NCBI GenBank assembly: GCA_002863155.1
Contig: PKED01000052.1
Coordinates: 1 to 52,915, forward strand
Source of the DNA: Sphingomonadaceae bacterium
Lineage (GTDB): Bacteria > Pseudomonadota > Alphaproteobacteria > Sphingomonadales > Sphingomonadaceae
Reading direction: 5' to 3'
DNA length: 52,915 nucleotides
This document shows, piece by piece, positions 41,945 to 50,036 of the stretch. The notes beneath the pieces were generated by a model that did no database searches, was not told the DNA's origin, and saw nothing but the letters and a program-made list of their open reading frames with translations. Positions within the stretch are counted from its first letter, which is position 1. Each line of letters begins with the position of its first letter. The translations under genes and the position numbers were made by a program.

Positions 41945-42145
41945 TCACCGCTTGAACAGCTGTTCGGCGACGGCACGGTGGCTGACCGCGCGGCTCATAT
42001 GGGTGCGGGTCCGCGTGATTTCCGCCTTGAGCGCGGCGATGCGTGCCTCCAGCTCACGTACCGACAACGGGTCGAGATCCTGCTTCGCCAGCAGCGCCAC
42101 CGGATCGCCAGCCCGGGGAGGTGGTGCGATATCATCGGTATCCAT
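41945..42145 (-). CDS. DUF1192 domain small protein
   Basis: 66 aa protein of the DUF1192 family, found in alphaproteobacteria. It starts MDTDDIAPPPRAGDPVALLA. The family core is the helix DPLSVRELEARIAALKAEITRTR, quoted in part as LSVRELEARIAALKAEI, which looks like a short coiled coil. The function is unknown. ATG 42145 is chosen because the family begins with this acidic motif; an upstream ATG at 42205 would add an unrelated basic extension. It lies 124 nt before clpA on the same strand. Confidence 0.8.
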   Translation of the reverse strand: MDTDDIAPPPRAGDPVALLAKQDLDPLSVRELEARIAALKAEITRTRTHMSRAVSHRAVAEQLFKR

Positions 42146-42296
42146 GGCCCGGATCGTCCCTCGCACCGGCGGGCCTGTCAATGGGGCGCCACGTGTTTTT
42201 GCCACGGCTCTACGGCTCTAGGGTGCAAGCGACGCGCCGAGGCGCGATTGCATTATCCCTGCTGACTTCGCGCGCCGCTAACGGCTAAGAAGCGGC

Positions 42297-43310
42297 ATGG
42301 GGGCGACAATGGCGGCAATTCCCGAAACGATGTTGGCGATCGATCCGGCAACGCCGTGCGATGCGGAGGCCCTCGTCGCGGTCGAGCGACCGGTTCCCGC
42401 ACCGGGCGCCGGTGAGGTGCTGATCCAGGTCGCCGCGGCCGGCGTCAACCGGCCCGATGTGCTCCAGCGCAAGGGGCAATATCCGATGCCGCCCGGCGCG
42501 CCATCGATCCTCGGCCTCGAAGTGGCGGGCACGATCGTGGCGCTCGGCGACGGGGTCGAGCGCGACCTTGTCGGCCAACCGGTCTGCGCGCTGCTCGGCG
42601 GCGGCGGCTATGCCGACTATGTCGCCGCGCCGATCGGCCAGTGCCTGCCGGTGCCCGAAGCGCTGAGCATGGTCGAGGCGGCGGCGATGCCCGAGACGCT
42701 TTTCACCGTTTGGACCAATTTGTTCGAGCGCGCCTATGCGGTCGAGGGAGACACGGTGCTCGTCCATGGCGGTACCAGCGGCATCGGCACGATGGCGATC
42801 GCGCTCGGCGCCATTTTCGGGCTGAAGGTGATCGTGACCGCCGGGTCGGACGAGAAATGCGCGGCCGCGCTCGCGCTCGGCGCCGCGCATGCGATCAACT
42901 ACCGGACCGAGGATTTCGTCGCGCGGGTGCGCGAGATTACCGGCGGACAGGGGTGTCAGGCGGTGCTCGACATGGTCGGCGGCGATTACGTACCGCGCAA
43001 CCTGCAATGCCTCGCCGATGACGGGCGGCATGTGTCGATCGCGGTGCAGGGCGGGTTGATGGCGACGATCCCGATCTTCGAGGTAATGCGCCGCCGCCTG
43101 ACGCTGACCGGATCGACGCTGCGCCCGCGCGACGCCGCGTTCAAGGCGATGGTCGCCGACGAACTCGCCCGCATGGTCTGGCCGCATGTCGCGGTCGGGC
43201 GGCTGAAGCCGGTGATCGACACCAGCTTCCCGCTCGCCCAGGCAGGCGCTGCACACGCGCGGATGGAAGGCGGCGACCATATCGGCAAGATCGTGCTGAC
43301 GGTCGGTTAG
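42297..43310 (+). CDS. NAD(P)H-quinone oxidoreductase, zinc-independent MDR family
   Basis: Medium-chain dehydrogenase/reductase of the quinone oxidoreductase (PIG3/QorA-like) group; likely reduces quinones with NADPH. The N-terminal catalytic domain shows GEVLIQVAAAGVNRPDVLQRKG, quoted in part, and PSILGLEVAGTIVALG. The nucleotide domain shows VLVHGGTSGIGTMAIALG, where GGTSGIG replaces the usual AxxGGVG loop, and VIVTAGSDEKCAAALALGAAHAINY, quoted in part as AGSDEKCAAALALGA. Zinc ligands of alcohol dehydrogenases are absent. The start may be ATG 42309 (GGGGG 5 nt upstream, and homologues begin with AIPETM), shortening the protein by four residues. Confidence 0.92.
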   Translation: MGATMAAIPETMLAIDPATPCDAEALVAVERPVPAPGAGEVLIQVAAAGVNRPDVLQRKGQYPMPPGAPSILGLEVAGTIVALGDGVERDLVGQPVCALLGGGGYADYVAAPIGQCLPVPEALSMVEAAAMPETLFTVWTNLFERAYAVEGDTVLVHGGTSGIGTMAIALGAIFGLKVIVTAGSDEKCAAALALGAAHAINYRTEDFVARVREITGGQGCQAVLDMVGGDYVPRNLQCLADDGRHVSIAVQGGLMATIPIFEVMRRRLTLTGSTLRPRDAAFKAMVADELARMVWPHVAVGRLKPVIDTSFPLAQAGAAHARMEGGDHIGKIVLTVG

Positions 43311-43415
43311 GGCGGCGGCTTGCCAGAGCGGCGCTTTCGCTTCGGCACCGGTTGCGGACGGACGCGCCGACCATCGTCTCGGCACGCTCGGCTTGACTTG
43401 AAGGGGATTCGACCG

Positions 43416-43838
43416 GTGATCAGCAGGAGGGAAGCCATCACGACGGCGGCATTCGCGGCGTTGCTGCCCGGATCGGCCGACGCTTGCCAGATATCCCGCA
43501 CGCACCGCGCCCCCGTTTTCGACAAGCAGATGCAGGAGAAACATCTGAGATTGGTCGCGAGGTTTTTCGGGGCGATCGACAAGGCACGGTCGTTCGAAGA
43601 GATCGAGCGTTCGACCAAGAGCATGCTGCGTGCCGGTTTTCAATGGCCCGGTCCTCAGCCCGCCAAGTTGTTGGAGGCCATACCGGTAGGCGACTTGGTC
43701 ATCGTCCGCTCGCGAGCCATCGAAGAGATATCCGAGAATGAGTGCAACCGGTACGCCGTGCTGCACGCATATTATTCGGTGCATTTCGACCACGACCTGA
43801 TCGCCCTGATGAACACGATCAGCTTCGGCGCTATATGA
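43416..43838 (+). CDS. Hypothetical exported protein
   Basis: Unrecognised protein of 140 aa. The N-terminus VISRREAITTAAFAALLPGSADA, quoted in part as SRREAITTAAFAALLPG, looks like a signal peptide with a twin Arg. The mature part has QEKHLRLVARFFGAIDKARSFEEIE and a run of polar helices, with one Cys near the N-terminus (ADACQIS) and one near NECNRYAVLH. Base composition is less G/C-rich than in flanking genes. GTG 43416 is the preferred start because it opens the hydrophobic segment; a TTG at 43320 would prepend an Arg-rich stretch unlike a real N-terminus. It may be a recent or lineage-specific gene. Confidence 0.55.
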   Translation: MISRREAITTAAFAALLPGSADACQISRTHRAPVFDKQMQEKHLRLVARFFGAIDKARSFEEIERSTKSMLRAGFQWPGPQPAKLLEAIPVGDLVIVRSRAIEEISENECNRYAVLHAYYSVHFDHDLIALMNTISFGAI

Positions 43839-43980
43839 CGCCCCACGGCGCACCGCACCTCAGTATTTGACGTGAACGCCGCTCTCCATCCAATATCAAT
43901 TGCCACGGCGGCGCGCGTCTAGTGAAGCCGTTATCAGGCGACGGCGTGCCACAAACGAGCGCCGCACGACAACCGGCCCC

Positions 43981-44012
43981 AAGATCGACCCAAAGATCGA
44001 CCCAAAAATCGA
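43981..44012 (+). repeat. 12-nt tandem repeat upstream of the yqiJ-type gene
   Basis: The unit AAGATCGACCCA occurs twice exactly (43981-43992, 43993-44004) and a third time in degenerate, truncated form (44005-44012 onward). It lies 73 nt before the GTG start of the YqiJ-type gene in an otherwise featureless 246-nt gap (43839-44084). Copy number may vary between strains; regulatory meaning is unknown. Confidence 0.7.
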
Positions 44013-44084
44013 AAGGGCCAAATCCGATTTCGCTAGAAGCCCGCCACGACGCGCTGTAATAATCGTTTCGACAGGAGAAATACC

Positions 44085-44720
44085 GTGTTTGCCTTGCTGG
44101 GCGCGTCGCAGAACGTCGCCTTTGTTATTGCGCTCGTCCTGATGATGTTGATCGGGCTGGTGCAGCTGGTTGGCCTTGCCGGACACTTCGGCATCGATGC
44201 GCATGTCGATGGCGGTGTCGATGTCGACGCGGATGTCGATTTCGATATCCTCGGCTGGCTGGGTTTTGGCCGCGTCCCGCTCATGGTGCTGCTGACCCTG
44301 TTTCTAGGCATTTTCGGCGTGACCGGGCTGCTTGTCGAACAGCTGAGCCACGACCTGCTGGGGGCTTTTCTGTCGCCGCTCTTCGCGGTGCCGGCTGTGT
44401 TCGCGGCGACGCTGCCGATGACGGGTGCTGCGGCGCGGCTGGTCGCGCGCATCCTGCCGCGCGACGAAACGACGGCGGTATCGCTCGATTCGCTGGTCGG
44501 CGAATATGCCCGTATCGTCACCGGCCGCGCTGCGGCGGGCTCGCCGGCGCGCGCCCGGGTCGAGGACGTGCATGGCCAGGCGCATTTCGTCATGGTCGAG
44601 CCCAACAGCCGCGACCAGGTCTTCGAGGAGGGCGAAGCGATCCTCCTCGTCCGGCGCGAGGACAATCTGTTCCGCGCCATTTCCCGCGGTGATCATCGCT
44701 TGCCGCATATCGGAGTGTAA
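44085..44720 (+). CDS. yqiJ: YqiJ-type membrane protein with OB-fold (NfeD-like)
   Basis: Membrane partner of a flotillin. Three to four hydrophobic helices are visible: NVAFVIALVLMMLIGLVQLVGLAG, quoted in part; PLMVLLTLFLGIFGVTGLL; and SPLFAVPAVFAATLPMTGAAA, quoted in part. Between them is an acidic, Asp-rich loop (DGGVDVDADVDFDILGWL). The C-terminal 90 residues form an OB-fold-like domain with LVGEYARIVTGRAAAGSPARA and GQAHFVMVEPNSRDQVFEEGEAI, quoted in part. NfeD-family proteins pair with SPFH proteins, and the flotillin gene follows after 4 nt. Start GTG 44085. Length 211 aa. Confidence 0.88.
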   Translation: MFALLGASQNVAFVIALVLMMLIGLVQLVGLAGHFGIDAHVDGGVDVDADVDFDILGWLGFGRVPLMVLLTLFLGIFGVTGLLVEQLSHDLLGAFLSPLFAVPAVFAATLPMTGAAARLVARILPRDETTAVSLDSLVGEYARIVTGRAAAGSPARARVEDVHGQAHFVMVEPNSRDQVFEEGEAILLVRREDNLFRAISRGDHRLPHIGV

Positions 44721-44724
44721 TCAA

Positions 44725-46455
44725 ATGGGTGACCTCGTGACGCAGGGGGGCGGCGTGCTCCCCTATGTGATCCTGTCGGGCGTCGTTTTCCTGATGCTGC
44801 TGATCATCGGCGCGTTCATCGTCCGATTGTACAAGCGCGCGTCGAAGGAAGTCGGGTTCGTGCGCACCGGTTTCGGCGGTGAAAAGGTCGTGATCAACGG
44901 CGGCGCGATGGTGCTGCCGGTTTTCCATGAGACGATGCCGGTCAATCTCAACACCGTACGGCTCGCGGTCGAGCGCAAGAATGCCGATGCGCTGATCACG
45001 CTCGACCGGCTGCGCATCGACGTGAAGGCCGAATTCTATGTCCGGGTGAAGCCCGACGCGCAGTCGATCGCTACCGCCGCGCAGACGCTCGGCATGCGTA
45101 TGATGCACCCGGATTCGCTGAAGGAGCTGGTCGAGGGCAAGTTCGTCGACGCGCTGCGTTCGGTCGCGGCGGGGATGACGATGGCTCAATTGCACGAACA
45201 GCGCAGCGAATTCGTGCAGAAGGTGCAGCAGGCCTCTTCGGTCGATTTGGCGATGAATGGGCTCGAGCTCGAAAGCGTGTCGCTGACCGGGCTCGACCAG
45301 ACCTCGATCGAGCATTTCAACGCCAACAACGCGTTCGACGCGGAAGGCCTGACCAAACTGACCGAGCAGATCGAGCTCCGCAAAAAGGCGCGCAACGACA
45401 TCGAGCAGGATACGCGCGTGCAGATCGAGACCAAGAATCTCGAAGCCGAACGGCAGAGCTTTCTGATCGGCCGCGACACCGAATTCGCGCGGCTGGAGCA
45501 GGAGCGCGAGCTGGAGGTGCGACGGGCCGAGCAGTCGGCTGAGATCGCGCGCGAGCAGTCGGCGCGCCAGCGCGAGGCCGAACAGGCGCGGATCGAGGCC
45601 AAGAAGCAGATCGACAGTCAGCAGATCGAGGCCGATCGCGCGGTGCAGGAAGCCCGCATCGCGCAGGAACAGGCGCTCGCGCTCGCCCGGCAGGAACAAC
45701 AGATCGCGGTCCAGAACAAAAGTCGTGACGAAAGCCAGGCCAAGGCCGAGGCCGACAAGGCACGCGCGGCCGCCGTCGCTGCTGAGGAACAGGTCGGAAC
45801 GGCGCGCGAGACCGAGATCGCCGAGCGTCAGAAGAGGATCGAGCTGATCGACGCCGCGCGCGAGGCCGAACGCGCCGCAATCGGCGTCAAGGTCCAGGCC
45901 GAGGCCGAGAAGCAGGCGGCGGCCGACCGTGCCGCGGCGCAGCGGCTGACCGCCGAGGGCGACGCCGAAGCAGTGAAGCTGAAGGCAGAAGCCGACCGGC
46001 TGCGCTTCGAGGTCGAGGCGGCGGGCCAGCGCGCGGTGAACGAAGCCGCGAACATCCTGTCGTCGGAGACGATGTCGCTCCAGACCAAGCTCGCGCTGCT
46101 TAAGGTGCTGCCGGAGATGATCCGCGAGGCCGCCAAGCCGATGGAGGCGATCGACAGCATCAAGATCGTGCAGGTCGAGGGGCTGAACGGCGCAGGCGGG
46201 GGCGGCAACGGCAACGGTGTTGCGCGCGACGGCAATCTTGCCGACAGCGCGGTCGCGGCGGCACTGCGCTACCGTGCGCAGGCGCCGGTGCTCGACGGGC
46301 TGATGAAAGAGCTTGGCTTCGACGGCAGCACGATCGGCACGCTGGTCGCCGCCGCTGCCGATCAGGCGTCAGGTCTGCAGCCTTCGGGGCCGACGCCCGC
46401 AGCCTCCGCGCCGCCGCCTCTGCCGCCGTTGCCGCCGATGACGACGGAGAATTGA
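44725..46455 (+). CDS. yqiK: Flotillin family protein (YqiK type, SPFH domain)
   Basis: Membrane-microdomain scaffold of 576 aa. One N-terminal membrane helix (LPYVILSGVVFLMLLIIGAF) precedes the SPFH domain (VGFVRTGFGGEKVVINGGAM, LRIDVKAEFYVRVKPDAQSI, quoted in part). A long Glu/Ala/Arg-rich coiled coil follows (about residues 210-420), with many AEADKA and AEAEK units, as in flotillins. The end is Gly/Asn- and Pro-rich (PPPLPPLPPM). GGAG lies 9 nt before ATG 44725. Together with YqiJ it likely forms a cage-like assembly in the inner membrane; in E. coli the pair is linked to stress tolerance and motility, but the role here is inferred. Confidence 0.92.
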   Translation: MGDLVTQGGGVLPYVILSGVVFLMLLIIGAFIVRLYKRASKEVGFVRTGFGGEKVVINGGAMVLPVFHETMPVNLNTVRLAVERKNADALITLDRLRIDVKAEFYVRVKPDAQSIATAAQTLGMRMMHPDSLKELVEGKFVDALRSVAAGMTMAQLHEQRSEFVQKVQQASSVDLAMNGLELESVSLTGLDQTSIEHFNANNAFDAEGLTKLTEQIELRKKARNDIEQDTRVQIETKNLEAERQSFLIGRDTEFARLEQERELEVRRAEQSAEIAREQSARQREAEQARIEAKKQIDSQQIEADRAVQEARIAQEQALALARQEQQIAVQNKSRDESQAKAEADKARAAAVAAEEQVGTARETEIAERQKRIELIDAAREAERAAIGVKVQAEAEKQAAADRAAAQRLTAEGDAEAVKLKAEADRLRFEVEAAGQRAVNEAANILSSETMSLQTKLALLKVLPEMIREAAKPMEAIDSIKIVQVEGLNGAGGGGNGNGVARDGNLADSAVAAALRYRAQAPVLDGLMKELGFDGSTIGTLVAAAADQASGLQPSGPTPAASAPPPLPPLPPMTTEN

Positions 46456-46462
46456 TCCAGGC

Positions 46463-46900
46463 CTAGCGAAAGAGCCGCCGGTCCCAGGGATGGCGGCTCT
46501 TGTCGACGATGGCGATGTCGGCGCTTGCCGGGTGTGCGGGATTAATCAGGATGTTGGCCGCGCCCGGGGCGATGACCGAGGGTGCGCGCGCGAGCGGTGT
46601 CGCCGCGTCGCGCAGCCAGGCATCGCCCCATGCCGCGCTGCGCTTTTCATCGGGCAGGGGGCTGCCAGCCCATTCGGTGGTCGGCAGGTCGTCGGGAATG
46701 CGGATCTTGAGCAGCTGCAAGGCAGGCGGGACGCTGGCAACTTCCAGATGGACCAGCGCCTCCAGGATGGCGAGCGCCGCATGTTCGGCGGTATAGACGA
46801 TCGCGCGGCCCTGAAGGTGCCATCGCCCCGGCGTTTTCAACCCGCCCAGCCCGTCAAGATCGGCGAATTCGGAAATCCGCCAGACGATCAGCTCGGCCAT
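46463..46900 (-). CDS. RES domain toxin (NAD+-degrading)
   Basis: Toxin of a RES/Xre toxin-antitoxin pair, 145 aa. RES toxins in other bacteria degrade NAD+ and arrest growth. The domain opens with MAELIVWRISEFADLDGLGG (conserved Arg). The next block is GRWHLQGRAIVYTAEHAALAILEALVHLE, quoted in part as GRWHLQGRAIVYTAEH and ILEALVHLE, with the conserved Arg, Tyr and Glu of the active site. The end, with ANILINPAHPASADI, holds the last conserved block. ATG 46900 is one base after the antitoxin stop, so the two are co-translated. It converges on the flotillin gene, only 7 nt away. Confidence 0.9.
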   Translation of the reverse strand: MAELIVWRISEFADLDGLGGLKTPGRWHLQGRAIVYTAEHAALAILEALVHLEVASVPPALQLLKIRIPDDLPTTEWAGSPLPDEKRSAAWGDAWLRDAATPLARAPSVIAPGAANILINPAHPASADIAIVDKSRHPWDRRLFR

Positions 46901-46901
46901 G

Positions 46902-47309
46902 TCAGGCGGTGAAGCCGTGACGCGCCTGCTGCAACACCTCCTCGACCAGCTTCGCCCCGGTATCCGAATCCAGCAGCGCGATCGGCGATTTGCCGTCGAA
47001 CCGGCGCTTCGGGCTGTCGAGCCACGCCATCGCCGCCTCGCGCGCCCCGAAGATGTCGGTCGCCAGATCGAGGATGCCGATGAACCGGGCGAGCCGGTTG
47101 CTCTCGTCGGTACTGAGCGCTCCATTTTCCTTCAGCCGCCGGTCGAGCGTGCGGCGCGGCGCGACGATCTTCGCCAGATCGGTCATGGTGATCGACGCAT
47201 CATCGGTCAGCGTCCGCAGCGCAGCGGCGGGCAGCCCGGCACTGATCGCTTCCGCGCGGCGGATCGGCGGTAACGACACAAATGACTCGATCGAAAATGA
47301 ACTTGCCAT
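46902..47309 (-). CDS. Xre/MbcA/ParS-type antitoxin of the RES pair
   Basis: Antitoxin of 135 aa. The N-terminal half has an Xre-like helix-turn-helix (DASITMTDLAKIVAPRRTLDRR, quoted in part as ITMTDLAKIVAPRRTLDRR). The C-terminal half is the DUF2384/MbcA toxin-binding domain: NRLARFIGILDLATDIFG, AAMAWLDSPKRRFDGKSPI and ALLDSDTGAKLVEEVL. The start ATG 47309 is 2 nt from a 20-bp palindrome that is probably its operator; an upstream ATG at 47366 would run through that palindrome and is rejected. It blocks the RES toxin by direct binding and represses the operon, by analogy with characterised pairs. Confidence 0.9.
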   Translation of the reverse strand: MASSFSIESFVSLPPIRRAEAISAGLPAAALRTLTDDASITMTDLAKIVAPRRTLDRRLKENGALSTDESNRLARFIGILDLATDIFGAREAAMAWLDSPKRRFDGKSPIALLDSDTGAKLVEEVLQQARHGFTA

Positions 47310-47310
47310 C

Positions 47311-47330
47311 TGGCTAATATGGGTTAGCCA
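47311..47330. promoter_or_regulatory. Palindromic operator of the RES/Xre toxin-antitoxin operon
   Basis: TGGCTAA (47311-47317) and TTAGCCA (47324-47330) are perfect inverted repeats around TATGGG. The site touches the antitoxin start codon at 47309, and TTGCCAT occurs on both sides as a direct repeat (near 47303-47309 and 47332-47338). Such a site at the start of a TA operon is the expected target of an Xre-type antitoxin. It lies 35 nt before the divergent GST gene and might affect it too. Confidence 0.6.
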
Positions 47331-47364
47331 TTTGCCATCGTCAACCAACGCTGGAATGATGGCC

Positions 47365-47988
47365 ATGGACGCGCCGCTGATCCTCCACGAATATGCGCTT
47401 TCCGGAAACTGTTACAAAATCCGGTTGACCGCCGCGCATCTGGGCATCGCGCTCGAGCGGCGGCACTATGACATCATGAAGGGGGCGACGCGGACGAGCG
47501 ACTTCCTGCGCGACGTCAACGCCAATGGCCGCATCCCGGTGCTCCAGATCGGCGACCGGTTCCTGCCAGAGAGCAACGCGGCCTGCGTCTATCTCGCGCA
47601 TGGATCGCCCCTGATCCCGGCGGATCGCTTCGACCATGCCGACATGCTGCGCTGGATGTTCTGGGAGCAGTATAATCACGAACCCAACATCGCGACGCTG
47701 CGCTTCTGGCTCGCGTTCGTCGGCGCGGCAAAGCTGACCGACGCGCAGCGGGGCCAGCTGGCCGCAAAGCAGGTCGCGGGGATGGCGGCGCTGACGCTGA
47801 TGGACGCGCAGCTCGCAAAGACGCCGTTCCTCGTCGGCGACACGCTGACGCTCGCCGACATCGCGCTCTATGCCTATACCCATGTCGCGGAGGAAGGCGG
47901 CGCCTTCTCGCTCGCGCCCTATGCGAACGTGCTTGCTTGGCTCGCCCGCGTCGCTGCCCAGCCGGGCCATGTCGGCATCACCGATTAG
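47365..47988 (+). CDS. Glutathione S-transferase family protein
   Basis: Cytosolic GST of 207 aa. The N-terminal thioredoxin-like domain shows LHEYALSGNCYKIRLTAAHL, with Ser/Cys at the active-site position, and RIPVLQIGDRFLPESNAACVYL, quoted in part as IPVLQIGDRFLPESNA (the cis-Pro and SN glutathione-binding motif). The C-terminal helical domain shows TPFLVGDTLTLADIALYAYTH (N-capping box). ATGs at 47356, 47359 and 47365 are all in frame; the last is used because homologues begin a few residues before LHEY. It is divergent from the antitoxin gene. Substrate unknown. Confidence 0.9.
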   Translation: MDAPLILHEYALSGNCYKIRLTAAHLGIALERRHYDIMKGATRTSDFLRDVNANGRIPVLQIGDRFLPESNAACVYLAHGSPLIPADRFDHADMLRWMFWEQYNHEPNIATLRFWLAFVGAAKLTDAQRGQLAAKQVAGMAALTLMDAQLAKTPFLVGDTLTLADIALYAYTHVAEEGGAFSLAPYANVLAWLARVAAQPGHVGITD

Positions 47989-48008
47989 GACTTTCGATCG
48001 GGCAGGCG

Positions 48009-48034
48009 GGAACAAAACCACGATCCCGTACGAT
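48009..48034 (+). promoter_or_regulatory. Candidate EcfG-like promoter of the LpxH-like gene
   Basis: GGAAC (48009-48013), a 17-nt spacer, then CGAT (48031-48034). This is close to the GGAAC-N16/17-CGTT consensus of the alphaproteobacterial general stress sigma factor EcfG, with one mismatch in the -10 part. The site is 66 nt before the start codon at 48100. The match is imperfect, so this is a weak call. Confidence 0.28.
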
Positions 48035-48099
48035 TCAAACTGTAACACAAAGCTGCCATAGCGGCGCGATCAACCCCGTTCGACGTGCAGGGATTTGGC

Positions 48100-48996
48100 A
48101 TGAAGATCGCAAAGATCGTTGATCAGGGCCTGGGCGAATTCGCGGATTTCGCGCAGTCCGGCCCCTCCATCCCCGAACGCGAGGTGACCGAGCGGCGTCG
48201 GTTCAGGACAATCTGGATTTCCGATGTCCATCTCGGCACGCGCGGGTGCAACGCCGAAATGCTGATCGACTTCCTCGACCACGTCGACAGCGAGACGATG
48301 TATCTGGTCGGCGACATCATCGACGGCTGGCGGCTGAAGAAGAAATTCTACTGGCCGGCCGCGCATAACGACATCGTCTGGCGGCTGTTGAAGCGGGCTA
48401 AGCGCGGCACTCGGGTGATCTACATCCCCGGCAATCATGACGAGGTTTTCCGCCAGTTTTCGGGGCTCGACTTCGGCGGCGTCGCGATCCGGCGGAAAGC
48501 GATCCACGAGACTGCCGACGGGCGCCGCCTGCTGGTGCTGCACGGCGACGAGTTCGACGCGATCACGCTCGCGCACAAGTGGCTCGCGCATGTCGGCGAT
48601 TTCGCCTATAATGCGCTGATGGCCGCCAATGTCTGGGTCAACGGCATTCGCCGGGCGTTCAACCTGCCGTACTGGTCGCTGTCAAAGCATGCCAAGGCCC
48701 GCGTGAAGAACGCCGTCGAATTCATCTCCAATTACGAGGAGGTGGTGGCACAGGCGGCAGGCGCGCGGGGTGTCGACGGGGTCGTTTGCGGCCATATTCA
48801 CACCGCCGAATTGCGCAGGATCGGCGGGATCGACTATTACAACGACGGCGACTGGGTGGAAGGCTGTACCGCGCTCGTCGAACATTTTGATGGCCGGATG
48901 GAGATTTTGCACTGGGCCGACGAAATGGCAGTACGCGCGCTCGCCGAGCGCGGGCACGCCGCACCCCTCTCCGATATGCCTGCACTGGCGGCATAG
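48100..48996 (+). CDS. UDP-2,3-diacylglucosamine diphosphatase-like metallophosphoesterase
   Basis: Calcineurin-type phosphoesterase of 298 aa in the LpxH-like family. All metal-binding motifs are present: TIWISDVHLGT, YLVGDIIDGW, YIPGNHDEVF, LVLHGDEFD and VVCGHIHTAE. An extended middle (AANVWVNGIRRAFNLPYWSLS) is typical of the longer LpxH-like group of alphaproteobacteria. It may hydrolyse UDP-diacylglucosamine in lipid A synthesis or a related lipid pyrophosphate. AGGGA lies before ATG 48100; GTG 48085 is less likely. Its TAG overlaps the GTG of the glycosyltransferase, so both act in the same, probably lipid, pathway. Confidence 0.88.
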   Translation: MKIAKIVDQGLGEFADFAQSGPSIPEREVTERRRFRTIWISDVHLGTRGCNAEMLIDFLDHVDSETMYLVGDIIDGWRLKKKFYWPAAHNDIVWRLLKRAKRGTRVIYIPGNHDEVFRQFSGLDFGGVAIRRKAIHETADGRRLLVLHGDEFDAITLAHKWLAHVGDFAYNALMAANVWVNGIRRAFNLPYWSLSKHAKARVKNAVEFISNYEEVVAQAAGARGVDGVVCGHIHTAELRRIGGIDYYNDGDWVEGCTALVEHFDGRMEILHWADEMAVRALAERGHAAPLSDMPALAA

Positions 48997-50036
48997 TGCG
49001 GATCGCGATCGTCACCGACGCTTGGAGCCCCCAAGTGAACGGCGTGGTGCGAACGCTCCAGTCGGTGCGCGCCGAGCTTGAGCGGCAAGGGCATGAAGTG
49101 CTCGTGATCAGCCCCGAGCGTTTCTATTCGATGCCATGCCCGACCTATCCCGAAATCCGGCTCGCCTTTGCGCGCACGGCGGCCGTGGGGCGCATGCTCG
49201 CCGATTTCCGCCCCAACGCGATCCATCTGGCCACCGAAGGCCCGGTGTGCCTGGCCGCGCGGCGCTGGTGCCTGGCGCGGCGTTTCCCGTTCACGACCGC
49301 CTATCACACCCAGTTTCCCGATTATGTGTCGGCGCGCATCGGCATCGATCCGGGCTGGATCTGGCGCTACATCACCTGGTTCCACTGGCCCGCCCAGGCG
49401 GTGCTCGCCTCGACGCCGTCGATCGCCGATACCTTGCGCGAACACGGGCTGACGCGGATCAAGCATTGGGGGCGCGGCGTCGACCTGTCGACCTTCGGTC
49501 CCGATGTCGCGCCCGATCCGGCGATCCGCGCGCTGTCGGCGGCGGGGCAGGGGCCGATCCAGCTCTATGTCGGCCGCGTCGCGATCGAGAAGAATATCGA
49601 GGCGTTTCTGGAAAGCGACCATCCGGGCACGAAGGTGATCGTCGGCGACGGCCCGGCCCGCACCACGCTGGAGGCGAAATATCCCGAGGCGCATTTCCTG
49701 GGGCCGAAATTCGGCGACGACCTCGCTGCCGCCTATGCCGCTGCGGACGTGTTCGTCTTTCCCAGCAAGACCGACACGTTCGGGCTGGTGATGATCGAGG
49801 CGCTGGCATCGGGCCTGCCAGTCGCGGCCTTTCCGGTGACGGGGCCGGTCGACGTGCTGAAGCCCGGCGTGGGCGCGATGGACGAGGACCTGACCACCGC
49901 GATCGCTCAGGCGCTGACGCTCGATCGCCGCGCCTGCGCAGATTATGGCCGGACCTTCACCTGGGAAGCCAGCGCGCGCCAGTTCCTCGAAGCGCTCGCC
50001 CCGGTTGGGCTGGAAAGCGAGCGGCAGGCGGCTTGA
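48996..50036 (+). CDS. GT4 glycosyltransferase (SqdX/MgtA-like)
   Basis: GT-B glycosyltransferase of 346 aa. The N-terminal domain shows IAIVTDAWSPQVNGVVRTLQ, the signature of the SqdX/MgtA group that glycosylates lipids, and TAYHTQFPDYVSARIG. The donor domain shows WGRGVDLSTFGP, LYVGRVAIEKNIEAFLES and VFVFPSKTDTFGLVMIEALASGLPVAAFP, quoted in part as SKTDTFGLVMIEALASG, with the EX7E motif. It is translationally coupled to the LpxH-like gene (GTG overlapping TAG) and to the truncated phosphoesterase after it (TTGA overlap). The likely acceptor is a diacylglycerol-type lipid; the sugar is unknown. Confidence 0.9.
   Translation: MRIAIVTDAWSPQVNGVVRTLQSVRAELERQGHEVLVISPERFYSMPCPTYPEIRLAFARTAAVGRMLADFRPNAIHLATEGPVCLAARRWCLARRFPFTTAYHTQFPDYVSARIGIDPGWIWRYITWFHWPAQAVLASTPSIADTLREHGLTRIKHWGRGVDLSTFGPDVAPDPAIRALSAAGQGPIQLYVGRVAIEKNIEAFLESDHPGTKVIVGDGPARTTLEAKYPEAHFLGPKFGDDLAAAYAAADVFVFPSKTDTFGLVMIEALASGLPVAAFPVTGPVDVLKPGVGAMDEDLTTAIAQALTLDRRACADYGRTFTWEASARQFLEALAPVGLESERQAA

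Noticed and set aside
43900..44142. 80-codon plus-strand frame over the 12-nt tandem repeat
   Set aside because: Arg-rich, runs into the YqiJ-type gene in another frame, has no ribosome site; the repeated KIDP residues come from the DNA repeat alone.
46990..47364. Upstream extension of the GST frame through the toxin-antitoxin promoter
   Set aside because: The extension crosses the antitoxin gene and its operator on the opposite strand and is not GST-like; an ATG near 47365 fits the family.
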